Made by a program: the position numbers and the translations under genes. From the NCBI GenBank assembly GCA_020639115.1, contig JACKHG010000009.1, forward strand, positions 102,053-166,052: a stretch of DNA of 64,000 bases, in the 5' to 3' direction. Under the pieces are notes generated by a model. It was not told the DNA's origin. It saw only the letters and a program-made list of their open reading frames with translations, and searched no databases. This DNA comes from Phycisphaerales bacterium (GTDB lineage Bacteria > Planctomycetota > Phycisphaerae > UBA1845). This document shows, one piece after another, positions 21,285-30,491 of the stretch; the first letter of the stretch is position 1, and every line of letters starts with the position of its first letter.

Positions 21285-21704
21285 GATCAACCTCCCTTTC
21301 ACTTCGTGTCCTGATTTCAACTCCAGCCGCCTCCGCCGCCCGGCCCATCGGCTTCTCAGCGCCGGGGCCGCCGGCGGCATCCGCCCGACACAGGAGCAAC
21401 GGGTGTGCCAGATCGGCGACGGCAGCCACAGCGGCGCATAACCATCTGTTAACACTACACTTAAGAGTATATAGCGGATGGACCAACTGAAGGCGTCACC
21501 GTGCCAAACTGACAGCAAATCCGGGATGTGACAGGCAGTTACAGCCCAATCATGCGCGCGCCGCGGGCGGGGTCCCGCCGGCGCCCCTGAGTCTTTTTGT
21601 AATGCGAGATGGATATTACCAGTAGTCTTTTCGTGAGGGACTGTCCGCGACTGCTGCGCGGCGCCGGGCTCGCGTGAGCGTCTGTGCGAGCGCTGCGGTA
21701 CGGC
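21285..21704. other. Intergenic region upstream of the Hsp20 cluster
   Basis: A locally AT-rich patch at about 21440-21480 includes, on the minus strand, CTATATACTCTTAAG. It gives a possible TATACT -10 element for the Hsp20 operon but no well-spaced -35. I looked for a CIRCE operator (TTAGCACTC with its inverted repeat) and did not find one. No gene was recognised. Confidence 0.35.
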
Positions 21705-24700
21705 TCAGAGCCCCGCCGCCCACTGCCGCCATGCCGCCACCCCGGCTGCGTCGCTCCCCACTCCCGGAAGCCCCTTTATCTGCGCATCCAGATTGCCGGC
21801 GATGTTCCGGCTGTAATAGGTCAGGTCCCAGATGCGCACCGTTCCGTCGAGCGACGCGGAGATGAGCTTGCGGTTGTCATGGGAAAACTCCAGGGCCATT
21901 ACCGCTTCTGTGTGCCCTTCCAGCGACGCGAGCGGCGCCCCGCTGCTTGCGTCCCACAGGCGGATCGTGCCGCTCGAGTCGCCGCTGGCGATGAGCGCTC
22001 CGCCCGGACTGACCGTCGCACAGAAGATCTCCTGGTTGTGCCCCACCAGCGTCCCCACGCACTGGCCCGTCGCCGCGTCCCAGATCCGCACGACCCGGTC
22101 CGCACCCGCGGAGATCAACCGCCCGCCGTCCGGCGTAAAGCACACCGCACGCACCGGCTGATACGTCGCCGCCTGCCACGTCGCCGACTCGCCGGTGGCG
22201 ATCTCCCGCACGTGCAGCGACCCGTCGCGCATCGCGATCGCCAACCGCCGGCCAGCCGGATCGAACGCCACCTGCGGCACGCGGTCGGTCGTCGACCATT
22301 CGTACAGCCGCTCACCGTCGGCCACGCGCCAGATGCTCACGCCGCTGTCGCCCGCCGCCGCCAGCATGGTGCTGTCGGCGCTGAAGCACACGTAGCTCAC
22401 GCGGCTGGCGTGCTCGAGGTAGAGCGGTTCGGCGTCGAGATGGTCCGTGTCCCAGAGGTAGGCCGCACGCGTGTACACGCCGGCCGCCAGCCACTTGCCG
22501 TCCGGCGACGACGCCACGCTCGACACCGTGCGGTCATTCCCAAACGCGATCGACGCGCGGCCGAGCGTCGCGGCATCGATCAGGTGCACGACGCCCTCCG
22601 AGCCGCCCGCGGTGATCCAGCGCCCGTCCGGGCTGATGTCCACGCCGTGCAGATGCTCGCCCGCGACCCGCACCACGCCGATCGCCGCGTCGGACGCGAC
22701 CTCCCATAGCCGCAGGCCGTCGTCGGCACACGTCCACACGCCCTGCCCGTCGCTGGTGAAGAAGACGCTGCGCAGCCGCGCCGCGTGCGCGACGAAGCTG
22801 GTCAGCTTGCGCCCGGACGCTACGTCGAAGATCCACAGCGCGCCGCCGTGGTCGCCGATCGCGAGCCGGGTCCCGTCGGGGCTGAACGCGTGCGTACGGT
22901 ATTCCCCCGGACGCTCCGACAGGCTGATGGCCCGCGGCGGATCGACGGCGAGATCCCAGATGCGTCCCGGCAGATCCACCCATCCGTCGGCGAGATAGCG
23001 GCCATCCGGCGAGAACACCAGTTCGCCCAGCGGGTGCAGGTCGTCCGGACGCGGCTCGTTGCCCGCCGCGCGCGTCGTCAGCCGCTGTGTGGCGAGGTCC
23101 CAGATGAACAGGTTGCCACGCGTGTCGCGCGCAGCGATGCGCCGATCGTCGTTCGACAGGGCCGCCGCGGTGAGGGGCGCCTCGTCGCCGGCGAAACGAG
23201 CGATCGGCCTGGCCCCGGGGAAATCCAGGATCACGGCCTCGCCGTCGATGATCGCAGCCGCCCGCGTGCGCTGGCGGCTGATCGCCACCGCGTACACCGC
23301 GCCGCCCGGCGCCGCCAGGTGATCCTCGACAGCGCCGGTGTCCGGCGTCCGCCGCCACGCCTGGCAACCGTCCTTGTCGAGGCGCAAGCCCCAGTTGCCG
23401 CGCGCGTTGGTCAGCACCACTCCCGGCCCGTCGAGCGCGTCGACCTGAAACGACTCCCGCACGGCGCCATCCGGGGAGATCCGTGCGATGTGGCCCGAGT
23501 CCTCCGCGACCCACACGTCCGTGCCGTTCTCCGCGAGCGTTGCGGTGCGCGCGTGCAGCGGACCGGTGAACATCGTCCGCAGGCACGGGTAGTGCCGGTA
23601 GAGCTCCCACAACGCCCAGTACGCCTCCGGCGGGCCCGGCGGCGTGCGCAGGGTGATGGCGTTGCTCCGCGCGTCGCGCTGCGTGAGCAACTCGCGCCAC
23701 AGCAACTGCTCGGCCAGTTGCATGTTCCCGAGGATGCCCACCATGCGCCCCTGCTCAATGTTGCTCTTCGAGAGCAACCGCGTGAGCGACGTCGCGGAAT
23801 CGACCGCCGCGCGCTCCAGGTGCGCCGCCTGCCGGTAGAGCACGACCATCACGATTGCGAATATCCCCAGAAGCGCCACGAAGGCGCCCGCCGCCGCGAC
23901 GCGCATCCGGTAGCGCCGCAGCGTCTTGCGCAGCACGTAGATCGCGCTGTCGCGCTTCGCCTCGATCGCCTCCCCCACCAGGCAGCGGCGCAGATCCCGG
24001 GCCAACTCGCCGGCGCTCTGGTAGCGCCGCTCGCGGTCCTTGGCCAGACACTTCAGCACGATCGTGTCGAGTTCGTCGCCGATGCGCAGATCCGCCGCAA
24101 CCGACCCCACCACGCTCGGCGCCGGCGCAGGCCGGTCGAGGATGTTCGCCACCGCGCTGCGCAGCCCGCTGTCCACGTCGAAGGGCAGCGCCCCGGTCAG
24201 CAATTGGAAGAGCATCGCCCCGAGCGAGTACACATCCGTGCGCAAGTCGATCCGCGCCGCGTTCCCTTCCACTTGCTCCGGCGACGCCCACGGCAGCGAG
24301 CCGACGAACTGCCCCGTGCGCGTGACGGTGAGGTCGTCCTCGTCCGTTAGGGATTTGGCCAACCCGAAGTCGAGCACGTGTGGCGTGCCCGTGGCGTCCA
24401 CGCGAATATTGCTCGGCTTGAGATCGCGGTGAATCACGCCGCGCAGGTGGGCTGCGTGTACGGCCGCGCACACGGTGATGAAAGTCTCCAGCCCCGCGCG
24501 GATCAGGCGTTCATCCCCGCGCGCCCCCTGGCCGGCCTCCCCGCCGATCCGCGTCCCCATCCCCGGCAGCGCCTCGTCCAGCGGTTCGCCTTCGATGTAG
24601 TCCATCACGATGTAATGGTTGCCTTCGACGACGCCCGCGTCGTGCACCGCAACGATGTTCGGATGGTTCAGGCGGCTGAGGGTGTCGATCTCGCGTTCGA

Positions 24701-25064
24701 ACCTCGCCCGATCGGCCATGGTCGCGAACGGCCCCTGCTTCATCAGCTTGATCGCGACGCGCCGCTTGGTCGCCCGTTGCACGGCGAGGTGCACGACGCC
24801 CTGGCCGCCGTGATGGACCTCGCGAATGAAATCGTAGCCGGGAATGGCCACGGGCCGGCCGACGTCCCGCGGCGCGATCTCCGGCAAGGCCCCCCCGGCT
24901 GCGAATTCCTGAAGAAACTGGTTGTTCGCGCGCATCCGCTCGAGCGCGTCGCGACACGTTCCGCACGCCGCGAGATGCGCCTGCACGTTCTCCGGCGCCG
25001 GACCGCCGGCGGCGATGCCTTCGAGCTCTTCCGCGGTTGGACATGGCCCCGGCAGGTCGGACAT
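21705..25064 (-). CDS. Membrane Ser/Thr kinase with zinc-binding anti-sigma-like N-terminus and WD40 propeller
   Basis: The protein has 1119 residues; the ATG lies five bases after the sigma-factor stop. Residues 1-60 carry AHLAACGTCRDALERM, an H-x3-C-x2-C site as in ZAS anti-sigma domains. The Hanks-type kinase (about 75-345) has P-loop HHGGQGVVHLA, AIKLMK (catalytic Lys), HRDLKPSN, DFGLAK and a SPE motif. A single transmembrane helix (about 380-405) separates it from the remainder. The C-terminal half (about 560-1110) is a set of WD40 repeats, e.g. LISAGADRVVRIWDAATGQ and LIASGDSSGTIRLWDAS. Translational proximity to the ECF sigma gene strongly suggests a sigma/kinase regulatory pair, as known widely in planctomycetes. 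The propeller lies outside the kinase-bearing compartment if the kinase is cytoplasmic. Confidence 0.88.
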   Translation of the reverse strand: MSDLPGPCPTAEELEGIAAGGPAPENVQAHLAACGTCRDALERMRANNQFLQEFAAGGALPEIAPRDVGRPVAIPGYDFIREVHHGGQGVVHLAVQRATKRRVAIKLMKQGPFATMADRARFEREIDTLSRLNHPNIVAVHDAGVVEGNHYIVMDYIEGEPLDEALPGMGTRIGGEAGQGARGDERLIRAGLETFITVCAAVHAAHLRGVIHRDLKPSNIRVDATGTPHVLDFGLAKSLTDEDDLTVTRTGQFVGSLPWASPEQVEGNAARIDLRTDVYSLGAMLFQLLTGALPFDVDSGLRSAVANILDRPAPAPSVVGSVAADLRIGDELDTIVLKCLAKDRERRYQSAGELARDLRRCLVGEAIEAKRDSAIYVLRKTLRRYRMRVAAAGAFVALLGIFAIVMVVLYRQAAHLERAAVDSATSLTRLLSKSNIEQGRMVGILGNMQLAEQLLWRELLTQRDARSNAITLRTPPGPPEAYWALWELYRHYPCLRTMFTGPLHARTATLAENGTDVWVAEDSGHIARISPDGAVRESFQVDALDGPGVVLTNARGNWGLRLDKDGCQAWRRTPDTGAVEDHLAAPGGAVYAVAISRQRTRAAAIIDGEAVILDFPGARPIARFAGDEAPLTAAALSNDDRRIAARDTRGNLFIWDLATQRLTTRAAGNEPRPDDLHPLGELVFSPDGRYLADGWVDLPGRIWDLAVDPPRAISLSERPGEYRTHAFSPDGTRLAIGDHGGALWIFDVASGRKLTSFVAHAARLRSVFFTSDGQGVWTCADDGLRLWEVASDAAIGVVRVAGEHLHGVDISPDGRWITAGGSEGVVHLIDAATLGRASIAFGNDRTVSSVASSPDGKWLAAGVYTRAAYLWDTDHLDAEPLYLEHASRVSYVCFSADSTMLAAAGDSGVSIWRVADGERLYEWSTTDRVPQVAFDPAGRRLAIAMRDGSLHVREIATGESATWQAATYQPVRAVCFTPDGGRLISAGADRVVRIWDAATGQCVGTLVGHNQEIFCATVSPGGALIASGDSSGTIRLWDASSGAPLASLEGHTEAVMALEFSHDNRKLISASLDGTVRIWDLTYYSRNIAGNLDAQIKGLPGVGSDAAGVAAWRQWAAGL

Positions 25065-25069
25065 GGTGT

Positions 25070-25675
25070 TCAGTCGCCGAGGAAGGTGTCTTCGTAGCGC
25101 TTGACGATCTCGCGCAGCCGCTCGACCACGCGGTTCTTGGCGTTGTAGATCTCCTGCGCCGTGAGGCCGAGTTCCTCGCCCACCGTCGTGACCGGCTCCT
25201 GCCGCAGCACCACCCGCTCGAACGCCGCGATCGTCCGCTCGTTGAACCGCGTCGTCGCGCGCAGCTCCCCCACCGCCTGCTCGAAGATAAACCGCCGCTG
25301 CTCCTCGGCCCAGAGCACGTCGGACTCCGCGTCGTCCGGCACGCTGTCGATTACGGAGTCGCCGAGCAGCTCGCGCCGCCGGCCGGCGGCTCGCCGCAGG
25401 TCCGCGAGGCGATAACGGGCGATGCCGATGAGCCACGACCGCAGCCGCCCCTGCTGGCGGTCGTACTTGCGGGCCCGGTAGTCCTGCACGAAGCAGGTGA
25501 GGGTCTCCTGGGCGACGTCGGCTGCGTCGTTGTCGTCGAGCCCCATGCGGCGCAGAAAGCCATGGAGGATGGGCCGATAGCGCCGGTCGAACTCCTCCCA
25601 CACGACGCGGTTTCCGCGGTCGTGGAGGCCTTCGAGCAGCTCCGTCGTTGTAGTCATCACGGCGGCCGACTTCAT
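25070..25675 (-). CDS. ECF-type RNA polymerase sigma factor
   Basis: The protein has 201 residues. Start MKSAAVMTTTTELL is chosen for GGAG about ten bases upstream; several in-frame ATGs leave up to 13 residues uncertain. Region 2 is FDRRYRPILHGFLRRMGL with DAADVAQETLTCFVQDY, and region 4 is FERVVLRQEPVTTVGEELGLTAQEIYNAKNRV, the helix-turn-helix for the -35 element. A linker rich in acidic residues (DSVPDDAESD) lies between. It directs polymerase to a stress- or development-specific regulon and is probably controlled by the kinase encoded immediately downstream. The dispersed repeat at 25732 lies in its promoter region. Confidence 0.88.
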   Translation of the reverse strand: MKSAAVMTTTTELLEGLHDRGNRVVWEEFDRRYRPILHGFLRRMGLDDNDAADVAQETLTCFVQDYRARKYDRQQGRLRSWLIGIARYRLADLRRAAGRRRELLGDSVIDSVPDDAESDVLWAEEQRRFIFEQAVGELRATTRFNERTIAAFERVVLRQEPVTTVGEELGLTAQEIYNAKNRVVERLREIVKRYEDTFLGD

Positions 25676-25731
25676 CGCAGGTTGGCTCCGGTGTTCTAAG
25701 ATCATTGTATCCAACCGCTTACGGCCTTCCT

Positions 25732-25830
25732 AGAGCAAGCTCTATTCAAGTGTAGCGTCCATGACCCGATTTCCTTCGAATGCGGATCCGCACGTCGACG
25801 CGACAGGTGGACCGGGGACGCACTGGCACC
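25732..25830 (+). repeat. Dispersed intergenic repeat, family 1, copy A
   Basis: It begins AGAGCAAGCTCTATTC, has AGTGTAGCG shortly after, a central ATTTCCTTCGA, and ends GACAGGTGGACCGGGGACGC plus ACTGGCACC. The same order of blocks occurs at 57258 in the same orientation. The head contains a small palindrome (AGAGC-AA-GCTCT). It lies upstream of the ECF sigma gene. Its origin is unknown. Confidence 0.7.
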
Positions 25831-26161
25831 TTCCCGCCCGCCGATAACTCCCCGCCGCAGGCCTGCTGCAAGTACGTAGACCGCAAACCTGGAGATTTCG
25901 ACGCGCCCGCCGGATGAGAGGTGGCAATCGGCGTGTGCGTTTCGAGCCCGCGCATGCCGGCCGACTTCTCCGGGACCGGTTCGGCGCGTTGGGGAGGCGC
26001 GCCGGACGGGTCGGATCACTCAGGGCAAGCTCGCGGAGAGATTGAAGTCACGGGAGAGAGCAGAGTCGCACGCCCGGCCGACGGCGGCGCGCGGATTCGG
26101 AAATTGAATGCGCGCGCCGTCGCGCGCTGTTCGACCTGCTCGCTCACAAAGGATTACGCAG
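25831..26161. other. Intergenic spacer
   Basis: The leader of the PEP-CTERM gene lies here, with AAAGGA eight bases before its ATG. No further gene or RNA is recognisable. Frames crossing the region lack domain character. Confidence 0.45.
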
Positions 26162-26938
26162 ATGTGGACCCGTGGGAATCTCCTGTCACTCGGCGCCGGC
26201 CTGTTCATTGCGCTCGCCGCCGCCAACGCTTCCGCCAACACCTACAACATCGACTGGATGTCACTGGCGCCCACGCCGTTCGGCTCGGCGCCGCCGTTTG
26301 TGTCGTCGTACAATCTCGCGGGGATCGGCACCGTGAACATGACCTATTCGGCGAACTCGGATTTCGTCGAAGCGCGCCTCCAAGTCCCCCAACTCGCCGC
26401 GGGGTCGGTCAGCTACGCCGGCGACAGCTACGCGTGGACGAACCAGGAGACGCTGGCACGCACGAACTGGGGCTTCTCCGGCATCATCAACTCGTCGTGG
26501 TTCGTGACCTACACGTTTCCCGGCACGGTGCCCGCCAGCAAGCTCGTTCTCGGCGTCCAGGGTCTGGGACGCCGTGACCCGAATCCCGGCGAGACAACGG
26601 CAGACGCCACGACCGAAGCGATCGTGCTCCAGAACGGCACGCACTTTGGCGACTTCACCGGAGCGCTGAACGTGGGCCCGACGCAGTACACGCCGGGGGC
26701 TGGCATGTTCTCGATGATCAACTCGCTCAGCGGTCCTGGAGGGGCAGATCCCTGGTGGAATACCGGCCTCGCCGTCGTCCGCATCGACGACGCGGTGAAC
26801 GCGCTCACCGTGCGAATCGATCAAACCAGTGGCGACGGCATCGGCGTGAACATCGGCGTCATCACGCCCGAGCCGGCGACCGCAGCCCTGCTGGTGACCG
26901 GCAGCCTCGTCGCGCTCCGCCGCCGTGCACAGCGCTGA
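26162..26938 (+). CDS. PEP-CTERM exported protein
   Basis: The protein has 258 residues. The ATG is preceded by AAAGGA and opens a Sec signal peptide (MWTRGNLLSLGAGLFIALAA, then ANASA). The mature part is Ser/Thr/Asn rich with no recognised catalytic domain. The C-terminus reads TPEPATAALLVTGSLVALRR followed by RAQR: a PEP motif, a hydrophobic helix and a basic tail. This is the exosortase/archaeosortase-dependent sorting signal. It would be exported, cleaved and displayed or released in extracellular matrix. The exosortase is not in this window. Confidence 0.85.
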   Translation: MWTRGNLLSLGAGLFIALAAANASANTYNIDWMSLAPTPFGSAPPFVSSYNLAGIGTVNMTYSANSDFVEARLQVPQLAAGSVSYAGDSYAWTNQETLARTNWGFSGIINSSWFVTYTFPGTVPASKLVLGVQGLGRRDPNPGETTADATTEAIVLQNGTHFGDFTGALNVGPTQYTPGAGMFSMINSLSGPGGADPWWNTGLAVVRIDDAVNALTVRIDQTSGDGIGVNIGVITPEPATAALLVTGSLVALRRRAQR

Positions 26939-26971
26939 CCGGCACCCAACAGAGCCGGCCACGCAACGAGC

Positions 26972-27011
26972 CGCCTCATCCTCCCGCCGCAGCGGCGCGG
27001 AGGATGAGGCG
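26972..27011. terminator. Long bidirectional hairpin terminator
   Basis: A 13-bp perfect stem CGCCTCATCCTCC/GGAGGATGAGGCG encloses an inner CGCCGC/GCGGCG stem, giving an almost continuous 19-bp hairpin. It sits between the convergent PEP-CTERM gene and the small conserved gene at 27044. There is no strong T-tract. Confidence 0.8.
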
Positions 27012-27043
27012 CAGCTTGTCTCTTTGGCGCGCCCGGTCAGACT

Positions 27044-27382
27044 TCAGCGCCCGCCGTACTTGCCGACGCAGCGGATGGTGGTCTGGTCGCGGCACTCGGG
27101 CTGGTTGCGGATCTGCGTCCAGTACTCCTCGCGCACGTCGTCGTCGATCTCGATGACGCCGGGATAGAGGCGGTCGCCGCCACTGCGTTTGCAGCCGGAA
27201 ATCCAGTACCCTATGCCGGTCGCAACGTCGACGCAGTTCCTCTTGTAGCCCTTGATTTTTCGCAATGCCATGCCGCGGTAGTAAAACGTGCGTCCGGTCG
27301 CGGAGAAGGAAACACGGCCGATGCGGGCCGTACCCGAGAGTCCGTCGCCCTTGTGCTCCACGTACATGATTCGCGGCTTCAT
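27044..27382 (-). CDS. Small conserved protein of unknown function
   Basis: The 112 residues start MKPRIMYVEHKGDG, with AGGTGG upstream. It includes ARIGRVSFSATGRTFYYRG, ATGIGYWISGCKRSGGDRLY and EIDDDVREEYWTQIRNQPE. I recognise this as a widespread small bacterial family that is often mislabelled in databases as a fragment of 1-deoxyxylulose-5-phosphate synthase, with which it shares no fold. The composition (many Gly, Tyr, Arg) suggests a small beta-rich cytoplasmic protein. It is separated from the ClC gene by 163 bases. Function is unknown. Confidence 0.75.
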   Translation of the reverse strand: MKPRIMYVEHKGDGLSGTARIGRVSFSATGRTFYYRGMALRKIKGYKRNCVDVATGIGYWISGCKRSGGDRLYPGVIEIDDDVREEYWTQIRNQPECRDQTTIRCVGKYGGR

Positions 27383-27545
27383 CGCACCACCCACCTTTGC
27401 GCAATCCGCATCCCCGGCCGACGCCCCTATTTTAGCACAGTCTTTCCCGGGGAAAAAGCGGATGGTCTGCTTTGCTGCGCGTGCGACGCGAGCGGGGGAT
27501 ACGCCACGAATCCCAAGGCCACCCGGACAGGGGCCGTGCCGCGCG

Positions 27546-29444
27546 TCAGCCGAGGGTCGGTACGGTGGAGGAGACGATTTGGCGGTTGTATTCCGCAATG
27601 ATGTCGCCGCGGCTGACCGTGCCGATGATCCGCCGGTTGTCCGCTCCATCCACGACCACGAGCTCTTCGCGCTCGGTACGCACCATGTGGTTGATCGCGG
27701 TGAGCAGTGACTCGTCCGCGGTGAGCGTCGTGGCGGGCACCGCGATATCCGCCGCGATCACCAGCTCCGCCATCTGCACCTCGGTCAGCGTGCGGCGAAT
27801 GTCCTGCGCGGCGATCACGCCGGTGAGCCGGCCTTCCTCATCCACGACGGGAAAACACAACTGCGTAGTCATGACGTACCGGTCCACCAGCGACTTCAGC
27901 GTCATGCTCTCGGGCACGACCACCAGGCCCGCGTCGGGCCGCCGCCGGACCGCGTTGCCCACCGTGAGTCGCCGCAGGATCGCCCGCGCCATCGTGCCCA
28001 GCTTGCTCGGCGCGTCCATCCGTGACGGCAACTGCTTTTCGTACAGCGAAAACCGCTGGCACAGCAGGTACGACACCATGCACACCAGCATCGCCGGCAG
28101 CAGCAGCTTGTAGTTGCCCGTCATCTCGCTGACCATGATGATCGTCGAGATCGGCGTGTTCGCCGCGCCCGCAAAGAAGCCCGCCATCCCCACCAGCGCG
28201 AACGCACCCGGCTGAATCGCCAGCGACGTGAAGAAATGCTGGAACAGCAATCCGGTCGATCCGCCCAGCGCCGCCCCGATCACCACCGCCGGTCCGAAGA
28301 CGCCGCCGCTGCCTCCGCTGCCGATCGACGCCGCCGTCGTGCCGATTTTCGCCAGCGCGATCAGCCCGAGGATCACGGCACCGACCAGCCCCGGCGCCAT
28401 GCCCGCGGGCAGGATTCCCCGGATCGCAGCGGCTGTCGGCAGTTCGAGAATCGTCGGCCCGACCCCGGCGACGTCGTTGTTGAAACAGGCCTGCACCACG
28501 CCGTAGCCCGCGCCCAGCGCCTCCGGCAGGAAAAACCCGATGAGGCCCGTCAGGCCGCCGCCGATCGCCGGCTTCAGGTGGTTCGGGATGTGCAGCCGCT
28601 TGAACATGAAGCCGCGAACGCCGTAGAACGTCCGCGTGAACAGCCACGCGCCCCCCGCGGAGATGATGCCCAAGAGCAGGTAAGGAGCCAGCAGCGAGAC
28701 CTGGTTGAACGCGTAGTTGGGCGTGACCAGCAGCGGGTGCCAGCCGAAGAACACGCCGAACGTGCAGTACGCCACGATCGAGGTCACGAACGCCGGCACC
28801 ACGACCTCGTACTCCAGGTCCGGCCCACGATAGAGCACCTCGGCTGCGAAGAGCGCCCCGGCCAGCGGCGCGTGGAAGATCGCCCCGATCCCAGCCGACA
28901 TGCCGGCAGCCATGAGGATCCGCCGCTCGTTCGGCGAGAGCTTCAGGTAGTGGCCGAGCACCGAGCCGAAGCCCGATCCGATCTGGGCGATGGGCCCCTC
29001 GCGTCCGCCCGAGCCGCCGGTCCCGATGGTGATCATCGACGTGATGGACTTGACCAGCGGGACGCGGGCCCGCACCGAGCCGTCCTTGAAGTGGTACGCC
29101 TCGATCGCCGCGTCCGTCCCGTGGCCCTCCGCCTCCGGGGCGAAGGTGAAGGTGATCAGCCCGCTGACCAGTCCGCCGAGCATCGGGATGATCAGAAAGA
29201 GCCAGCGGATCGGCAGCCCGTCACCCGGGCCGAAGTGAAACAGCGGCTTCTCCCATCCCGGCGGCGCCGGGTGAAAGTGCGCCAGATATCCCATGAAAAA
29301 CGCGCTGCCCGCGTCGAGCATCACGAAGAAGCCCGCCGCCCCCAGGCCCGCAACGAGCCCCACGATGAGGCACATCAGCAGCAGGCGCCGAAAGTCGATT
29401 TCCTCGACCTGCGCGGAAGTACGGAAGAAGCGTCCGAGTCCCAT
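27546..29444 (-). CDS. ClC-family chloride channel/antiporter with C-terminal CBS pair
   Basis: The protein has 632 residues. The start MGLGRFFRTSAQVEE is preferred to a TTG twelve codons upstream. Polytopic membrane domain (about 20-440) with the ClC signatures GSGGREGPIAQIGSGFG and GSGGSGGVFGPAVVIG; the first selectivity motif is degenerate (GHGTDAAIE instead of GSGIP). In the GREGP motif the gating Glu is present. Two CBS domains (about 490-632) with LVVVPESMTLKSLVDRYV and GTVSRGDIIAEYNRQI probably bind adenine nucleotides and regulate gating. It moves chloride or another anion across the inner membrane, possibly with proton exchange. Confidence 0.9.
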   Translation of the reverse strand: MGLGRFFRTSAQVEEIDFRRLLLMCLIVGLVAGLGAAGFFVMLDAGSAFFMGYLAHFHPAPPGWEKPLFHFGPGDGLPIRWLFLIIPMLGGLVSGLITFTFAPEAEGHGTDAAIEAYHFKDGSVRARVPLVKSITSMITIGTGGSGGREGPIAQIGSGFGSVLGHYLKLSPNERRILMAAGMSAGIGAIFHAPLAGALFAAEVLYRGPDLEYEVVVPAFVTSIVAYCTFGVFFGWHPLLVTPNYAFNQVSLLAPYLLLGIISAGGAWLFTRTFYGVRGFMFKRLHIPNHLKPAIGGGLTGLIGFFLPEALGAGYGVVQACFNNDVAGVGPTILELPTAAAIRGILPAGMAPGLVGAVILGLIALAKIGTTAASIGSGGSGGVFGPAVVIGAALGGSTGLLFQHFFTSLAIQPGAFALVGMAGFFAGAANTPISTIIMVSEMTGNYKLLLPAMLVCMVSYLLCQRFSLYEKQLPSRMDAPSKLGTMARAILRRLTVGNAVRRRPDAGLVVVPESMTLKSLVDRYVMTTQLCFPVVDEEGRLTGVIAAQDIRRTLTEVQMAELVIAADIAVPATTLTADESLLTAINHMVRTEREELVVVDGADNRRIIGTVSRGDIIAEYNRQIVSSTVPTLG

Positions 29445-29510
29445 GCGGGACCTTTTCCGCGTAGCCTCCCGTTTTGTCAACCAAGCCCGCGCCGAACAGC
29501 CACTTCAGAC

Positions 29511-29531
29511 CACCGGGCACCAAGCCCGGTG
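29511..29531. terminator. Short palindromic hairpin
   Basis: An 8-bp perfect stem CACCGGGC/GCCCGGTG with a 5-base loop lies between the minus-strand M14 peptidase stop and the ClC start. It could terminate the peptidase transcript, but there is no T-tract. It may equally be a REP-like palindrome. Confidence 0.5.
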
Positions 29532-29575
29532 CCCCACCCACCCCGCGTGCTGCTCCGCGACAAAGCCCTGGCTGC

Positions 29576-30298
29576 TCAGTCCAGCATCTCGGGATAGATC
29601 GCCGCGGCGACCAGCGACGCGCCGTACTTCTCCCAGAGCTGCTGCTCGGTGAGGTCGCTGGCGTCCTCGCGGTACTCGACGGTGATGATGGGAATTCCCA
29701 GGGTGAGGCCCGCGTAGGAGCCCAGCGAGCCCGGGCGGCTGCCCACGCGTTTGACCGGCAGGTCGCACTGGGCGGCCATGGCGGAGGCGAGCGGCTCGCC
29801 CGGCCCGTCGTAGTCGAGCACGCCGTAGGGCTGATGAATCGTGATGATCGCGTCCGGGGCGTGCTCCTCGAGCACCGCCATGATCGCCCGGCTCTCCGGC
29901 TCCGAGAGCGGCGCCACTCCATGATTCTTCGACGCGTCGAAGTTGTCCGCCGGGAAATTCCGGTTGAGGTCTACGCCGTGGGCGTTTTCCCGCGTGTTGT
30001 GCGCGAAGCCGTCGGGGTTGGCCACCGGCAAGAAGACAATCGTGCGCCCGGTGAGCAGGCGCGGATGCGCCTGCAGGTGCGCCTCGAGGTCACGCAGCAG
30101 CGGCGTCCCCACGCTCTCGTCCCCGTGGATCGTGGCCATGAACAGCACGGTCCGCCCGCCGTACCCCAGCGTCCGGCACTCGATCGGCCGCCCCTCCACC
30201 GACATGCCGACGACGCGTGACGTCGGCCCCTGACACCCGGTCATGAACGTTATCCCCATACCCAAAGCCACGATTGGTCCCGGCAGCGCTCGCCGCAT
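29576..30298 (-). CDS. M14-family zinc carboxypeptidase, lipoprotein (murein peptide amidase-like)
   Basis: The 240 residues start MRRALPGPIVALGMG, with GGGAGG eight bases upstream. A lipobox FMTGC predicts lipidation and membrane anchoring in the periplasm. The fold signatures are ATIHGDES (zinc His and Glu), FLPVANPDGF, GVDLNRNFPA and IITIHQPYGVLDYDG (zinc His). ITVEYRED supplies the general-base Glu. It resembles MpaA-type enzymes, which release meso-diaminopimelate from murein peptides, but MpaA is usually cytoplasmic, so substrate and location differ. It is divergent from mnmG. Confidence 0.8.
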   Translation of the reverse strand: MRRALPGPIVALGMGITFMTGCQGPTSRVVGMSVEGRPIECRTLGYGGRTVLFMATIHGDESVGTPLLRDLEAHLQAHPRLLTGRTIVFLPVANPDGFAHNTRENAHGVDLNRNFPADNFDASKNHGVAPLSEPESRAIMAVLEEHAPDAIITIHQPYGVLDYDGPGEPLASAMAAQCDLPVKRVGSRPGSLGSYAGLTLGIPIITVEYREDASDLTEQQLWEKYGASLVAAAIYPEMLD

Positions 30299-30491
30299 CC
30301 GTGCATCCTCCCTGAAAAAGGCATGGCCTGCTCCCGCGGCACATCATGCGCAGCATGGTCCGCACCGGCATCGTAAAGAACTTCGCCACCTGCTACAATC
30401 CCGGCGATTCGAGGCGAGACCGCACGCGATCGGTGGTAACCCGCTGCGTGATTGGTGTTTCTCCTGTTGTCGACGCGAGGGCCTTTTGCGT

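Noticed and set aside
21285..21704. CIRCE operator upstream of the Hsp20 genes
   Set aside because: No TTAGCACTC half-site or its inverted partner was found.
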